From NCBI GenBank assembly GCA_963797265.1, contig CAWCOY010000007.1, positions 1 through 64,000 on the forward strand: a DNA stretch of 64,000 nucleotides. The letters are read 5' to 3'. The position numbers were made by a program, and so were the translations under genes. A model generated the notes under the pieces. That model was not told the DNA's origin. It did no database searches and saw only the letters and a program-made list of their open reading frames with translations. Source of the stretch: DASUPK01 sp963797265. GTDB taxonomy: Bacteria; Actinomycetota; Thermoleophilia; Solirubrobacterales; 70-9. Below, in pieces: positions 1 through 8,496 of this stretch (its first letter is position 1; every line of letters starts with the position of its first letter).

Positions 1-366
1 ATTGTGGGGACGCTCAACATCATCTACGGCATCGGTGCGATTGACGATGCGAACTTCTACGCCAACGACACGAGGTACATCCTCACCAACCTGAACACGC
101 TCGGCTGGGTGCTGATCATCCTCGGGGTGATCCAGCTGACCGGGGGCTTCTCGCTGATGGCCGGCAACGTCTACGGCCGGGTGATCGGCATCATCGGTGG
201 CAGCCTCGGCGCGATCGGTGCCCTGCTGTCGATGGGCAACGCCCACCCCTGGTGGAACCTGGCCCTCTTCGCCCTCTGCCTCTGGGTCGTCTGGGGGATC
301 ATCGTCTACGGCGAGGAGGATGACCGCTACGCCGACAGCGGCCGGGGGGCGGGCCCAGGGGTCTGA
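1..366 (+). CDS. DUF7144-like tetraspan membrane protein (5' truncated)
   Basis: The reading frame is open from the first base, so the start probably lies upstream of the window; the GTG at position 4 is only the first visible candidate. The 120 visible residues hold about four hydrophobic segments (roughly 30-50, 55-75, 80-100) followed by an acidic, Gly-rich tail. The N-terminal part resembles the extracellular motif of the DUF7144 family (a D-A-x-F-Y-A-N-D-like stretch before the helices). Its function is unknown. The gene at 3792-4220 encodes a second member of the same type. A strong hairpin follows directly, so this is probably the last gene of its transcription unit. Confidence 0.6.
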   Translation: MVGTLNIIYGIGAIDDANFYANDTRYILTNLNTLGWVLIILGVIQLTGGFSLMAGNVYGRVIGIIGGSLGAIGALLSMGNAHPWWNLALFALCLWVVWGIIVYGEEDDRYADSGRGAGPGV

Positions 367-376
367 CCGAGTTCGG

Positions 377-405
377 GGGCCTGGCCGGCTCGCCCGGCCA
401 GGCCC
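377..405 (+). terminator. GC-rich hairpin after the first gene
   Basis: A perfect 12-bp stem (GGGCCTGGCCGG / CCGGCCAGGCCC) with a 5-nt loop lies 10 nt after the stop codon at 366. There is no T-run, as is common for terminators of high-GC actinobacteria. Confidence 0.5.
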
Positions 406-429
406 TCGCATGTCCTCGGTGCCGAACGC

Positions 430-1617
430 GTGACCGATCAAGCGACCCGCCGACCCCACCACAAGCTGGTCGTCGCCCTGATCGTGACGGCCTCGCTGCT
501 GGCCTTCCTCGCCGTCTTCGCCGTCTGGGTGAATCGGCAGCTGCTCGAGACCGACACCTGGACCAACACAAGCAGCAAGCTGCTCGAGGATCCCGAGATC
601 CAGACGCAGGTCTCGAACTTCATGGTCGACAGCCTCTACGCCAACGTCGACGTCCAGGCGGAGCTCCAGCAGGCGCTGCCGCCCAGGCTTAAGCCGCTCG
701 CCGGGCCGGCCGCCGGTGCCCTTCGCCAGCTCGCCCTCAACCTGGCGAACCGCGCCCTCGAGAACCCCCAGGTCCAGCAGCTCTGGGAGGACGCCAACCG
801 CCAGGCCCACCAGACGCTCTTGGACGTGGTTGAGCACGGGGGCAGCCAGGACGTGAACCTGGATCTCGGCACGATCGTCGACCAGCTCGGCCAGCAGGCG
901 GGGGTGAACGCCGCCGGCAAGCTGCCGCCGCAGGTGGCGCAGATCAAGGTCGTCTCCAACGAGAAGCTGGTCAAGGTAAACGACCTGCTGAAGCTGCTGA
1001 AGACGCTCGCCTGGGTGCTGACCATCCTCGCTCTCGGCCTGTTTGCCCTGGCCGTCTACCTGTCCGAGGGCTGGCGCCGGGAGGCGCTGCGCTCGGTCGG
1101 CTTCGCCTTCATCGCGGTCGGCATCGCGGTGCTGGTCGCGCGGGGCCTGGCGGGCAATGTGGTGTTGAACTCGCTGAGCTCGACGGAAGCCGTGAAGCCC
1201 GCTGTCAGCGCCACCTGGACGATCGGCACCACCCTGCTCGCCGACCAGGGCGGGGCGATGATCTTCTACGGGCTCTTCATCGTGATCGGCGCCTGGCTCT
1301 CCGGGCCGATGGGATTCGCCCGCACCGCCCGCCGAGCGATCACCCCGATCCTCCAGCGGCGCCTGGTCGCCTACTCGGTCCTGGCGCTGCTGCTGATCCT
1401 GCTCTTCGTCTGGGCCCCGACCCCCGGCTTCCACCGCCTGCCCACCGCGCTGCTGCTGATCGCTCTCTCCGTTGCTGGATTTGAGGCCCTCCGCTGGCGA
1501 GCGATCAAGGACTTTCCGGACGAGACCTGGGAGGTGGGAGTTGAGCGATGGCGGCAGGCTTGGCAGTCGGCTGTCAGCCGGCGCCGGAGCCGCACCGACA
1601 TTGACAATCCCGGCTGA
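430..1617 (+). CDS. multi-pass membrane protein of unknown function
   Basis: The product has 395 residues. One membrane segment near residues 13-33 is followed by a long, mostly helical extracytoplasmic region (about 40-190, rich in Q, L and A). Five further segments lie between about 195 and 355, and the C-terminal tail is basic. The architecture (anchor, soluble helical domain, membrane bundle) is one I associate with uncharacterised actinobacterial membrane proteins; no catalytic motif is visible. The start is GTG. The next gene overlaps the 3' end if its best start is used, so the two are probably co-translated. Confidence 0.7.
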   Translation: MTDQATRRPHHKLVVALIVTASLLAFLAVFAVWVNRQLLETDTWTNTSSKLLEDPEIQTQVSNFMVDSLYANVDVQAELQQALPPRLKPLAGPAAGALRQLALNLANRALENPQVQQLWEDANRQAHQTLLDVVEHGGSQDVNLDLGTIVDQLGQQAGVNAAGKLPPQVAQIKVVSNEKLVKVNDLLKLLKTLAWVLTILALGLFALAVYLSEGWRREALRSVGFAFIAVGIAVLVARGLAGNVVLNSLSSTEAVKPAVSATWTIGTTLLADQGGAMIFYGLFIVIGAWLSGPMGFARTARRAITPILQRRLVAYSVLALLLILLFVWAPTPGFHRLPTALLLIALSVAGFEALRWRAIKDFPDETWEVGVERWRQAWQSAVSRRRSRTDIDNPG

Positions 1618-2341
1618 TCCGGGGGAAGGGACCGGCCGGATCGGCAGGCGATTGCGCCGAGCCAACGGGGTGTCGTCGGCGGCCTTCGTAGCCGGTGGCT
1701 CACTGTTCGCCGCTGGGGCGGCGGTGGCTCAGCTCGGATCCGGCGACGCCGCGACGGCCGCCTCGATCTACCTCGCCGGGGGCGTGTTCTTCACCATCGG
1801 CGCCTACGCCGCGCTGCTCGGGCCGGTCAACTCGCATCGCAGGCCCGAGGAGGGGGGAGTCTCCGCCATGGCTTGGCATTGGTGGTCCTACGAGCCCCGA
1901 TTACTCGCCTGGCTGAGCGCCTTCGTGCTCTTCGCCGGAACGCTGGCGTTCGGCATCAGCCTGGTGGACTCCTTCATCAAGGGGCTCGGCACGCATGGCG
2001 TCAATCGGTTGATCTGGAGGCCCGAGGTCGCCGGCTGCGTCCTCTTCCTGATCTCGGGTCACCTCGCGATGCGCGAGATTTGCCACAGGGCCCGTCCCTG
2101 CTTCCGGCGGCGGGACCTCGGCTGGGCGATCGTCGCGATCAACCAGGTCGGCTCGATTCTCTTCATGGTCTCGGCCATCGCCGCTTTCACGAGGCCGGAG
2201 ACCTCGAACGAGGTCAACGTGACAATCGCGAACTGGGGAACGCTCACCGGTGCGCTCTGTTTCGCGATCGGCGGCGTGATGCAGGCGTTCGATCGGCCGA
2301 GGGAGCCGCAGCTCAGTCCGGCAGGGGGGCCACCCCCATGA
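1541..2341 (+). CDS. membrane protein, possibly YrhK-like
   Basis: The frame is open from 1472, but the best supported start is TTG at 1541, six bases after GGAGG (1530-1534), inside the preceding gene; TTG 1601 and GTG 1670 are alternatives. The product of about 266 residues has two pairs of hydrophobic segments before a cytoplasmic linker and a second set near the C-terminus. The second half contains G-W-A-I-V-A-I-N-Q-x-G-S and N-W-G-T-L-T-G-A-L-C-F, which resemble YrhK-domain membrane proteins. That assignment is from memory of the pattern and is tentative. No enzymatic residues are recognised. Confidence 0.6.
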   Translation: MSDGGRLGSRLSAGAGAAPTLTIPADPGEGTGRIGRRLRRANGVSSAAFVAGGSLFAAGAAVAQLGSGDAATAASIYLAGGVFFTIGAYAALLGPVNSHRRPEEGGVSAMAWHWWSYEPRLLAWLSAFVLFAGTLAFGISLVDSFIKGLGTHGVNRLIWRPEVAGCVLFLISGHLAMREICHRARPCFRRRDLGWAIVAINQVGSILFMVSAIAAFTRPETSNEVNVTIANWGTLTGALCFAIGGVMQAFDRPREPQLSPAGGPPP

Positions 2342-2409
2342 CCGCGAAGAGCGGAGACAGCATTCGATGGGCCGCCGGCGGCTTCGGCGTGCTGGCCACA
2401 GGGCGTCGC

Positions 2410-3792
2410 TCAGTGGCTGACGTTGGTCTGGACGCGGTCTCGCTCGGTGGAGCTGACCGGTCCCTTGGCCTCCAGGGTCTGAACCGCCTCCGCCATGTCT
2501 TCCACCAGCCGGTCAACGAGTGAGCGGCTCAGGTTGACCTTGACGAGCGCACGCATCATCTTCACGTCCTGCGCGTTGGGGGGCATCGTGTAGGCGGGCA
2601 CCATCCAGCCCCGCTCAGCCGAGAGCTGGAAGGCGATGTCGAACTCGTCGTAAGGTTGTGCCTCCGCCAGGTTGAAGGCGACCAACGGCAGGGTCTCCTC
2701 GCCCTCACCGATGATCTGAAACGGGCCGAGGCCGGCGATATCGGCGGCGAGGGCCTCCGCGTTCTTTTGCATGATCTCCATGATCAGCCGGTACCCCGCC
2801 TTGCCGAAGCGGACGAAGTTGTAGTACTGGGCAAGGACCATTGCCGAGCCGGTCGAGAAGTTCAGGGTGAAGGTGGCGTCCGTCTTCCCCAGGTAGTTCT
2901 CGTTGAAGACCAGGTCCTCGGCGAGATCGGACTTCTCGCGGAAGATCAGCCAGCCGATCCCCGGGTAGACCAGGCCGAACTTGTGCCCCGAGGCGTTGAT
3001 CGAGCGGACCTGCTCGAGGCGGAAGTCCCAGGGCGAGTCCGGATAGAGGAAAGGCCAGACGAAGGCGCCGCTGGCACCGTCGATGTGCAGCGGGATGTCC
3101 AGACCCTTGTCGTCGCGCAGCCGGACCAGCAGATCGTTGATCCCCACCACGTCGTCGGCGTGTCCGGTGAAGGTGGTGCCGACGACGGCGGCGACCCCGA
3201 TCGTGTTCTCGTCGAGGTGGGGCTCCACGTCCTCCGGCCCGATCGTGTACTTGCCCGGTTGCAGGGGGACGATGCGCGGCTCGACGTCGAAGTAGCGGCA
3301 GAACTTCTCCCAGACGACATGGACGTCGCCGCCGAAAACGAGGTTCGGCTTGTCGGTCGCCTTGCCGCCGGCCTCCCGTCGCTTGCGCCAGTTCCACTTC
3401 AGGGAGAGCGCTCCGAGCATGATCGCCTCGGAGGAGCCCTGCGTCCGAGCGCCCGTGGTCTCGCCCGGCGCGTTGAAGAGCTCGGCGAGCATGTGGATGC
3501 AGCGCTGCTCGATCTCGGCCGTCATCGGGTACTCGGCGTGATCGATGAAGTTCCGGTGGAGGTTCTCGTCGATCACCACGCGGGCCTCCGGCTCCATCCA
3601 GGTGGTGACGAAGGTGGCGAGGTTGCGCTCGGGAATCCCCTCCACTGCGAGTTCGTTGTTGACCAGTCGCATCGCCGCAATGGGGCTCATCGCGGTTTCC
3701 GGGATCGCGTCCTGGGGTGCATCGACGGTGAGCCACGCACCCGCCGGCGCCTCCTGGAGCAGATCCCCGAAGTTGCTCGTCTCCCTTGCCAT
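2410..3792 (-). CDS. gadB: glutamate decarboxylase
   Basis: A PLP-dependent group II decarboxylase that converts glutamate to GABA and CO2, consuming a proton in the cytoplasm. The 460 residues match the family length. The PLP-binding lysine lies in S-G-H-K-F-G (about Lys271). The aspartate pairing with the pyridine nitrogen is in H-I-D-G-A-S-G-A, and the substrate loop Q-G-S-S-E-A-I-M-L-G is present. The protein ends in histidine, as E. coli GadB has a near-terminal His that plugs the active site at neutral pH; a similar role here is inference. The ATG overlaps the stop of the upstream membrane gene by one base, which indicates translational coupling. No glutamate/GABA antiporter is in the window. 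Confidence 0.95.
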   Translation of the reverse strand: MARETSNFGDLLQEAPAGAWLTVDAPQDAIPETAMSPIAAMRLVNNELAVEGIPERNLATFVTTWMEPEARVVIDENLHRNFIDHAEYPMTAEIEQRCIHMLAELFNAPGETTGARTQGSSEAIMLGALSLKWNWRKRREAGGKATDKPNLVFGGDVHVVWEKFCRYFDVEPRIVPLQPGKYTIGPEDVEPHLDENTIGVAAVVGTTFTGHADDVVGINDLLVRLRDDKGLDIPLHIDGASGAFVWPFLYPDSPWDFRLEQVRSINASGHKFGLVYPGIGWLIFREKSDLAEDLVFNENYLGKTDATFTLNFSTGSAMVLAQYYNFVRFGKAGYRLIMEIMQKNAEALAADIAGLGPFQIIGEGEETLPLVAFNLAEAQPYDEFDIAFQLSAERGWMVPAYTMPPNAQDVKMMRALVKVNLSRSLVDRLVEDMAEAVQTLEAKGPVSSTERDRVQTNVSH

Positions 3793-4220
3793 CAGGCCGT
3801 CGCCGGGCGAGCGGGTCTCGCCAGGGCCAGGAGACAGATCAGGATGCTCGCGTCGATGAGCAGGAGGACTAGGGCGATCCAGGGCTCGTCCGGGAAGAAC
3901 ATGATCACCGCGACGACATGGCCCACCACCGAGATCAGTCCGACCCCCACGGCGCCCGACCTGGCAAGCAGGACACCCGGAGCGGCGGCCAGCTGGACCA
4001 AAGCGACGATCAGTATCAGCCAGCCCTCAGGCCGCGTGTCGCCGACCAGCCAGGAGGCGGTGGTGATGAAGATGTGCGAGCCGGCGAGCACTGAGATCGC
4101 ATAGAAGAGGTTGAGCAGGCCGATGGTGAGCAGCCAGCCGCTCGCCAGGAGTGCCTCGCCCACGACCGGGAGCTGGGGACGAGCGGTGTACTTGAAATTG
4201 TTCGGATTGGCGGTGGGCAT
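3792..4220 (-). CDS. DUF7144-like tetraspan membrane protein, coupled to gadB
   Basis: The frame is open from a GTG at 4286, but the first ATG at 4220 (142 residues) is preferred because the longer version would run through a regulatory palindrome at 4264-4280. Four hydrophobic segments with short loops are visible, in the same layout as the truncated protein at the window start. The stop codon shares one base with the gadB start, so the pair forms one operon with this gene first. A role in membrane or acid stress with GadB is inferred only from that coupling. Confidence 0.7.
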   Translation of the reverse strand: MPTANPNNFKYTARPQLPVVGEALLASGWLLTIGLLNLFYAISVLAGSHIFITTASWLVGDTRPEGWLILIVALVQLAAAPGVLLARSGAVGVGLISVVGHVVAVIMFFPDEPWIALVLLLIDASILICLLALARPARPATA

Positions 4221-4261
4221 CCCTATCGGTCTAGTAGGCAACCTGACCAAGCTGGCCTCGT

Positions 4262-4296
4262 CGTCATCCTGATCGGGTGAAATCACCCGGATGACG
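4262..4296. promoter_or_regulatory. nested palindrome in the divergent gadB-operon/antiporter spacer
   Basis: The core is CGGGTGA-AA-TCACCCG (4274-4289), flanked by CGTCATC (4262-4268) and GATGACG (4290-4296), which also pair. Read with its left neighbour, positions 4264-4280 form TCATCCTGATCGGGTGA, a member of the TCAYCC-N5-GGRTGA set found at three other promoters in this window. It sits 44 bp before the gadB-operon ATG and 60 bp before the antiporter ATG, a good position for an operator that acts in both directions. Confidence 0.6.
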
Positions 4297-4340
4297 CGAT
4301 GTGGATGAGCGCCCTCACCGTTTCACTCATCGGCTGATCC

Positions 4341-5615
4341 ATGGAGTGGTCGCTGGCGATCGTGGCACTCGCGGTCCTGGCCGTGGCGTCGGTATCCGGG
4401 CGGATCGCCGGCACGCCTGTGACGCCGGCGATCCTCTTCGTCGCGATCGGCCTCCTGGTCGGCCCGAGGGTCCTCGACGATCTCGACCTCTCGAGCACGA
4501 GCTCGACGGTGCGAGCACTCGCCGAGGCCACCCTCGCTCTGGTTCTGTTCTCTGACGCGTCGCGGATCAACCTGAGAAAGCTGGGGCGTAGTTCGGGCGT
4601 CCCGATGCGGCTGCTCGGGCTCGGGCTGCCGCTCACGATCGTGCTCGGCACCCTGGCCGCGGTGGCGATCTTCGGGCAGCTCAGCATTGAGGAGGCGCTG
4701 ATCGTCGGGGTGGTGCTGGCCCCGACCGATGCTGCCCTCGGCCAGGCGGTCGTCACGAGCGCGCGAGTGCCGGCGCGGATCAGGCAGGGCCTGAACGTCG
4801 AGAGCGGCCTCAACGACGGGATCTGCGTACCGCTGCTGTTCATCGCGGTGGCGGCCGCGGACGTCCACTCCGACCTGACCGGCGGGCGGACCGCCTCGAC
4901 GCTCCTGCTCGAGGAGATCGGCTACGGGATCCTCGGCGGCGTGGCCGCGGGGCTGCTCGTCGCCGCGATCGTCCGCCTCGCAGGCCCCCGAAACCTGATC
5001 GCGGGACCATGGCTGCAGGTGATCCCCGCCGCGGGTGCGGCGCTGGCGTACGGGATCGCCGCCGGGCTCGACGGATCGGGCTTCATCGCGGCCTTCGTGG
5101 CCGGAGGAGTCTTCGGCGGGGTTCTGGATCGCGATCCAGCCCAGGTGAATCGCCTGGTCGAAGAGGTGGGGAGCGTGCTCAACGGCATCACTTTCCTGGT
5201 CTTCGGCGCGATCCTGCTGGGCCCGGCGCTCGGTCACCTGAGCTGGGACCTCGCCCTCTATGCGGTTCTCAGCCTCACCGTGGTGCGGATGGTTCCGGTG
5301 GCGATCGCCATGTTCGGTAGCCGGGCCCGGCCGGTCACCATCGGATTCCTCGGCTGGTTCGGCCCGCGCGGGCTCGCGTCGATCGTCTTCGCCGTGATCG
5401 TGCTGGAGGAATCCCAGCTTCCACACGAGCAGACCATCCTGCTGGCCATCTATCTGACCGTTGGCGCCTCGGTGCTCCTCCACGGGCTCACCGCGGCGCC
5501 GCTGGCCGACCGGTTTGGGCGCTGGTATGAGGCGCACCCCCGTGACATGAAGCCGGCGATGGAAGGTGCGCCGACAGTCCCGATTCGAACCAGAGGGATC
5601 ACCCGAACAGGATGA
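4341..5615 (+). CDS. cation:proton antiporter, CPA1 (NhaP/NHE-like) family
   Basis: An integral membrane Na+(K+)/H+ exchanger of 424 residues with about 12 membrane segments. The ion-site motifs A-P-T-D-A-A-L-G-Q-A-V and E-S-G-L-N-D-G-I are present, as in NhaP-type proteins, and F-G-P-R-G-L-A lies near the C-terminus. The C-terminal cytoplasmic tail is short. It is transcribed divergently from the gadB operon across a palindrome-bearing spacer. Proton consumption by GadB and cation/proton exchange could both serve pH homeostasis; that link is inference. Confidence 0.9.
   Translation: MEWSLAIVALAVLAVASVSGRIAGTPVTPAILFVAIGLLVGPRVLDDLDLSSTSSTVRALAEATLALVLFSDASRINLRKLGRSSGVPMRLLGLGLPLTIVLGTLAAVAIFGQLSIEEALIVGVVLAPTDAALGQAVVTSARVPARIRQGLNVESGLNDGICVPLLFIAVAAADVHSDLTGGRTASTLLLEEIGYGILGGVAAGLLVAAIVRLAGPRNLIAGPWLQVIPAAGAALAYGIAAGLDGSGFIAAFVAGGVFGGVLDRDPAQVNRLVEEVGSVLNGITFLVFGAILLGPALGHLSWDLALYAVLSLTVVRMVPVAIAMFGSRARPVTIGFLGWFGPRGLASIVFAVIVLEESQLPHEQTILLAIYLTVGASVLLHGLTAAPLADRFGRWYEAHPRDMKPAMEGAPTVPIRTRGITRTG
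5599..5615. promoter_or_regulatory. TCAYCC-N5-GGRTGA palindrome before the SHOCT gene
   Basis: TCACCCGAACAGGATGA overlaps the antiporter stop codon and lies 56 bp before the SHOCT gene ATG. It matches the hexamers and spacing of the sites at 4264, 5958 and 11654. Confidence 0.55.
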
Positions 5616-5671
5616 TGCGCAACCGCCCTGCCTGCTCCATCGTTGCGCAACAAACACAAGGAGGATTGAAG

Positions 5672-5941
5672 ATGCCACTAGGACGAGACAGACGTCAGCG
5701 CCGACGGCGCGCCGCCGTGGTCGGCGGAGCTGCCATCGCCGCCAAGAAGCACCATGACGCCAAGGAATCCGCGCAGGAAGCAGAGGCGGCGCCCGCGCAG
5801 CAGCCCGAACCGGACTCGGCGGGTGGGCTGAGCCCCGAGGTGATGGAGCAGCTCAAGCAACTCGGCGAGCTACACGAGCAGAACGTGCTCTCAGACGACG
5901 AGTTCGAGCGGGAGAAGGCCAAGCTTCTGGGTTCCGCCTGA
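5672..5941 (+). CDS. small SHOCT-domain protein
   Basis: The product has 89 residues. The ATG at 5672 is chosen over an upstream in-frame ATG (5612) because AGGAGG lies directly ahead of it at suitable spacing. The N-terminus is strongly basic (R-R-Q-R-R-R-R), a short Ala/Val segment follows, then an A/P/Q/E-rich linker. The C-terminal 30 residues form a SHOCT domain (L-x-x-L-x-E-L-H-E-x-x-V-L-S-D-D-E-F-E-x-x-K-A-K-L-L). SHOCT domains are short oligomerisation or membrane-associated modules; the role here is unknown. Confidence 0.8.
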   Translation: MPLGRDRRQRRRRAAVVGGAAIAAKKHHDAKESAQEAEAAPAQQPEPDSAGGLSPEVMEQLKQLGELHEQNVLSDDEFEREKAKLLGSA

Positions 5942-5957
5942 GGAGCTGAACCTGGTT

Positions 5958-5974
5958 TCACCCGCTTCGGATGA
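5958..5974. promoter_or_regulatory. TCAYCC-N5-GGRTGA palindrome before the arylsulfatase operon
   Basis: TCACCCGCTTCGGATGA lies about 82 bp before the sulfatase start. It has the same half-sites and spacing as the palindrome upstream of the FGE gene (11654-11670), so enzyme and activating enzyme may be co-regulated. Confidence 0.6.
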
Positions 5975-6055
5975 TGCGGTGCCGCCGCTCCCGATGTTGC
6001 CTTTGAACGCAAGCTGAGATGGAAATCCCCAAGCGTCGCGAGATCCCGGAGGTAG

Positions 6056-8473
6056 ATGATGAGTCAGCCCGATCGAAGCAAGCTGCCGATCCGCATGCCT
6101 CCTTTCGGCGGCGTCACGAAACGCACACTCGACGGCTCGCAGCCGGATTGGGAGGCGATCGGCCACGTCGAGGCGCCCGATGGCGCTCCGAACGTGCTGG
6201 TGGTGCTGATCGACGATGCCGGATTCGGCAATCCCGCGACCTTCGGCGGGCCGATTGACACTCCGAACTACACCCGGATGGCGGACGAGGGCGTCCGCTA
6301 CAACCGCTTCCACGTTCCCGCCCTCTGCTCCCCGACCCGGGCGGCGCTTCTCACCGGCCGCAATAGCCATGCGGTCGGCTTCGGCTCGGTCGGGGAGTTC
6401 TCGACCGGGTTCCCGGGCTACACGGCGTTCGTACCCGACGACTGCGTCCCGTTCCCCAGGATCCTCCGCGACAACGGCTACAGCACTTCCGCCTTTGGCA
6501 AGTGGCACCTGACCCCGGACGGGCAGCAGGGCCCTGCCGGGCCCTTCAACCGCTGGCCCGTCGCCTGGGGGTTCGACTACTTCTACGGCTTCCTCGGCGG
6601 CGGGTCTGGCCAGTGGGATCCGTGCCTGGCCGAGAACCAGAAGGTCATCGGAACTCCGGACGCCTACTACGACGACGATCCCGAGGATCCGTACTACCTG
6701 CCTGACGACATGGCGGACAAGACGATCGAGTGGCTCCACGCGGTCCGCGCGCAGGACGCCAAGAAGCCGTTCTTCACCTATTTCTCCACAGGCTGCAGTC
6801 ACGCCCCACACCACGTCGCCGAGCGATGGGCCGAGAAATACAGGGGCAAGTTCGACCAGGGCTGGGACAACCTGCGCGAGGAGACCTTCGCCAGGCAGAA
6901 GGAGCTCGGGGTCATTCCCCCAGATGCCGAGCTCACCGAACGCGACGACGCGTTTCCGGCCTGGGAGGACGTACCGGAGAAGCTGAAGGCGTTCTACGCG
7001 CGGCAGATGGAGGTCTACGCCGGCTACTCGGAGAACGCCGACCACAACGTCGGCCGGGTGATCGACGCGATCGACGAGCTCGGCGAACTGGACAACACGC
7101 TCATCTTCTGGATCTGGGGGGACAACGGCGCCAGCATGGAGGGGACCATCACCGGCTCCTTCAACGAGCTCACGATGCAAAACGGGATCCCCCTGACGGA
7201 CGAGATGCAGCTGCAGCTCTCCGAGCGCTACGGCGGAGTCGAGGCGTGGGGGAACCAGATGATGGCACCGCACTACTCCGCGGCCTGGGCGTGGGCCGGC
7301 AACACGCCCTTCAGGTGGGGAAAGCAGGTGGGCTCGCATCTCGGCGGAACCCGCAACCCGATGGTGGTTCACTGGCCCGAGAGGGTCATCGAGGGCGGCG
7401 CTCTCCGAAGCCACTTCACCCACGTGATCGATGTCGGCCCGACGATCCTCGACATCGCCGGCATCCCCATGCCCAGCCACATCGACGGGATCGAGCAGCA
7501 GCCGATGCACGGCGAGACGTTCGCCGACTCGTTCACGAACGAGGACGCCCCCGAGTGCCACACCCAGCAGTACTTCGAGACGATCGGCAACCGCGCGATG
7601 TACAAGGACGGCTGGTGGCTCGCGATGCGCACCCAGCGAATCCCCTGGGTGATCACGCCGGAGGCGCTGAAGCCGTATACGCCCGGCACCTGGGACCCCG
7701 ACCAGGACCCCGTGGAGCTCTACTACCTGCCGGACGACTTCTCGCAGGCCCATGACCTCGCCGCCGAGAACCCCGAGAAGGTGAAGGAGCTCAAGGAGCT
7801 CTTCTGGAAGGAGGCCGAGAAATACAACGTGACGCCGCTGCTGGCGACCCTCGCGCCCTTCTTCGGGATCGTGCCGCCACTGCCGGAGGTCCCCAAGTTC
7901 GAGTTCCGGGGCGACGTTCAGAACGTCCTCTCGGGGATGATCCCGCGGATCTACAACCACTCGTACTCGATCAGCGCCGACCTGGTGATACCGGAGGGTG
8001 GCGCCGAAGGGGTGATCGTCGCGGAGGCGGACCACCTGGGCGGGTTCTCGCTCTTCGTGGACGACGGCAAGCTGACGCACACCTACTCGATGATGGGCGT
8101 CTTCGTCTTCCGTCAGGTCGCGGACGAGGAGCTCCCCGAGGGCGAGGTCTCGGTGAGGATGGAGTTCGCCGCCGATGAGGCGAAGCCGGCCACAGGAGGC
8201 GAGGTGACGCTCTTCATCAGCGACCGGGCGGTGGGCAAGGGCCGAATGGACCACACAGTCCCGATCCGCTTCTCCGGATACGCCGGGATGGACATCGGAC
8301 GGGACAACGGCGGTGTGGTCGATCTCGCGTACGAGGATCGCAAGCCATTCGAATTCACCGGGGCGATCAAGAAGGTCGTGTTCGAGATCAAGCCGCAGCC
8401 CTCGAAGGAGGAGGCGCATGAGCTGCACACCGCCCACCAGCACGGACACACGGCGCATGCGCTCTCGGCCTAA
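6056..8473 (+). CDS. arylsulfatase (type I, formylglycine-dependent)
   Basis: A sulfuric ester hydrolase of 805 residues, in the size class of large actinobacterial/proteobacterial arylsulfatases. The signature C-S-P-T-R-A-A-L-L-T-G-R begins at Cys91, the residue converted to formylglycine. Metal-binding I-D-D-A-G-F-G precedes it, and G-K-W-H-L-T-P carries the conserved Lys and His. About 200 C-terminal residues form the beta-rich extension seen in long members. No signal peptide is visible, so it is probably cytoplasmic. Two ATGs are adjacent; GGAGG at 6048-6052 is better spaced for the second (6059). It heads a tight operon and an FGE gene lies 2 kb downstream. The substrate cannot be told from sequence. 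Confidence 0.93.
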   Translation: MMSQPDRSKLPIRMPPFGGVTKRTLDGSQPDWEAIGHVEAPDGAPNVLVVLIDDAGFGNPATFGGPIDTPNYTRMADEGVRYNRFHVPALCSPTRAALLTGRNSHAVGFGSVGEFSTGFPGYTAFVPDDCVPFPRILRDNGYSTSAFGKWHLTPDGQQGPAGPFNRWPVAWGFDYFYGFLGGGSGQWDPCLAENQKVIGTPDAYYDDDPEDPYYLPDDMADKTIEWLHAVRAQDAKKPFFTYFSTGCSHAPHHVAERWAEKYRGKFDQGWDNLREETFARQKELGVIPPDAELTERDDAFPAWEDVPEKLKAFYARQMEVYAGYSENADHNVGRVIDAIDELGELDNTLIFWIWGDNGASMEGTITGSFNELTMQNGIPLTDEMQLQLSERYGGVEAWGNQMMAPHYSAAWAWAGNTPFRWGKQVGSHLGGTRNPMVVHWPERVIEGGALRSHFTHVIDVGPTILDIAGIPMPSHIDGIEQQPMHGETFADSFTNEDAPECHTQQYFETIGNRAMYKDGWWLAMRTQRIPWVITPEALKPYTPGTWDPDQDPVELYYLPDDFSQAHDLAAENPEKVKELKELFWKEAEKYNVTPLLATLAPFFGIVPPLPEVPKFEFRGDVQNVLSGMIPRIYNHSYSISADLVIPEGGAEGVIVAEADHLGGFSLFVDDGKLTHTYSMMGVFVFRQVADEELPEGEVSVRMEFAADEAKPATGGEVTLFISDRAVGKGRMDHTVPIRFSGYAGMDIGRDNGGVVDLAYEDRKPFEFTGAIKKVVFEIKPQPSKEEAHELHTAHQHGHTAHALSA

Positions 8474-8496
8474 CGAAGCGATGAGGAGGTCTCCAG

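Noticed and set aside
2656..4104. 482-codon open frame opposite gadB
   Set aside because: It is the reverse complement of a clear PLP decarboxylase, with Arg/Leu/Val/Asp-rich composition typical of antisense frames in high-GC DNA.
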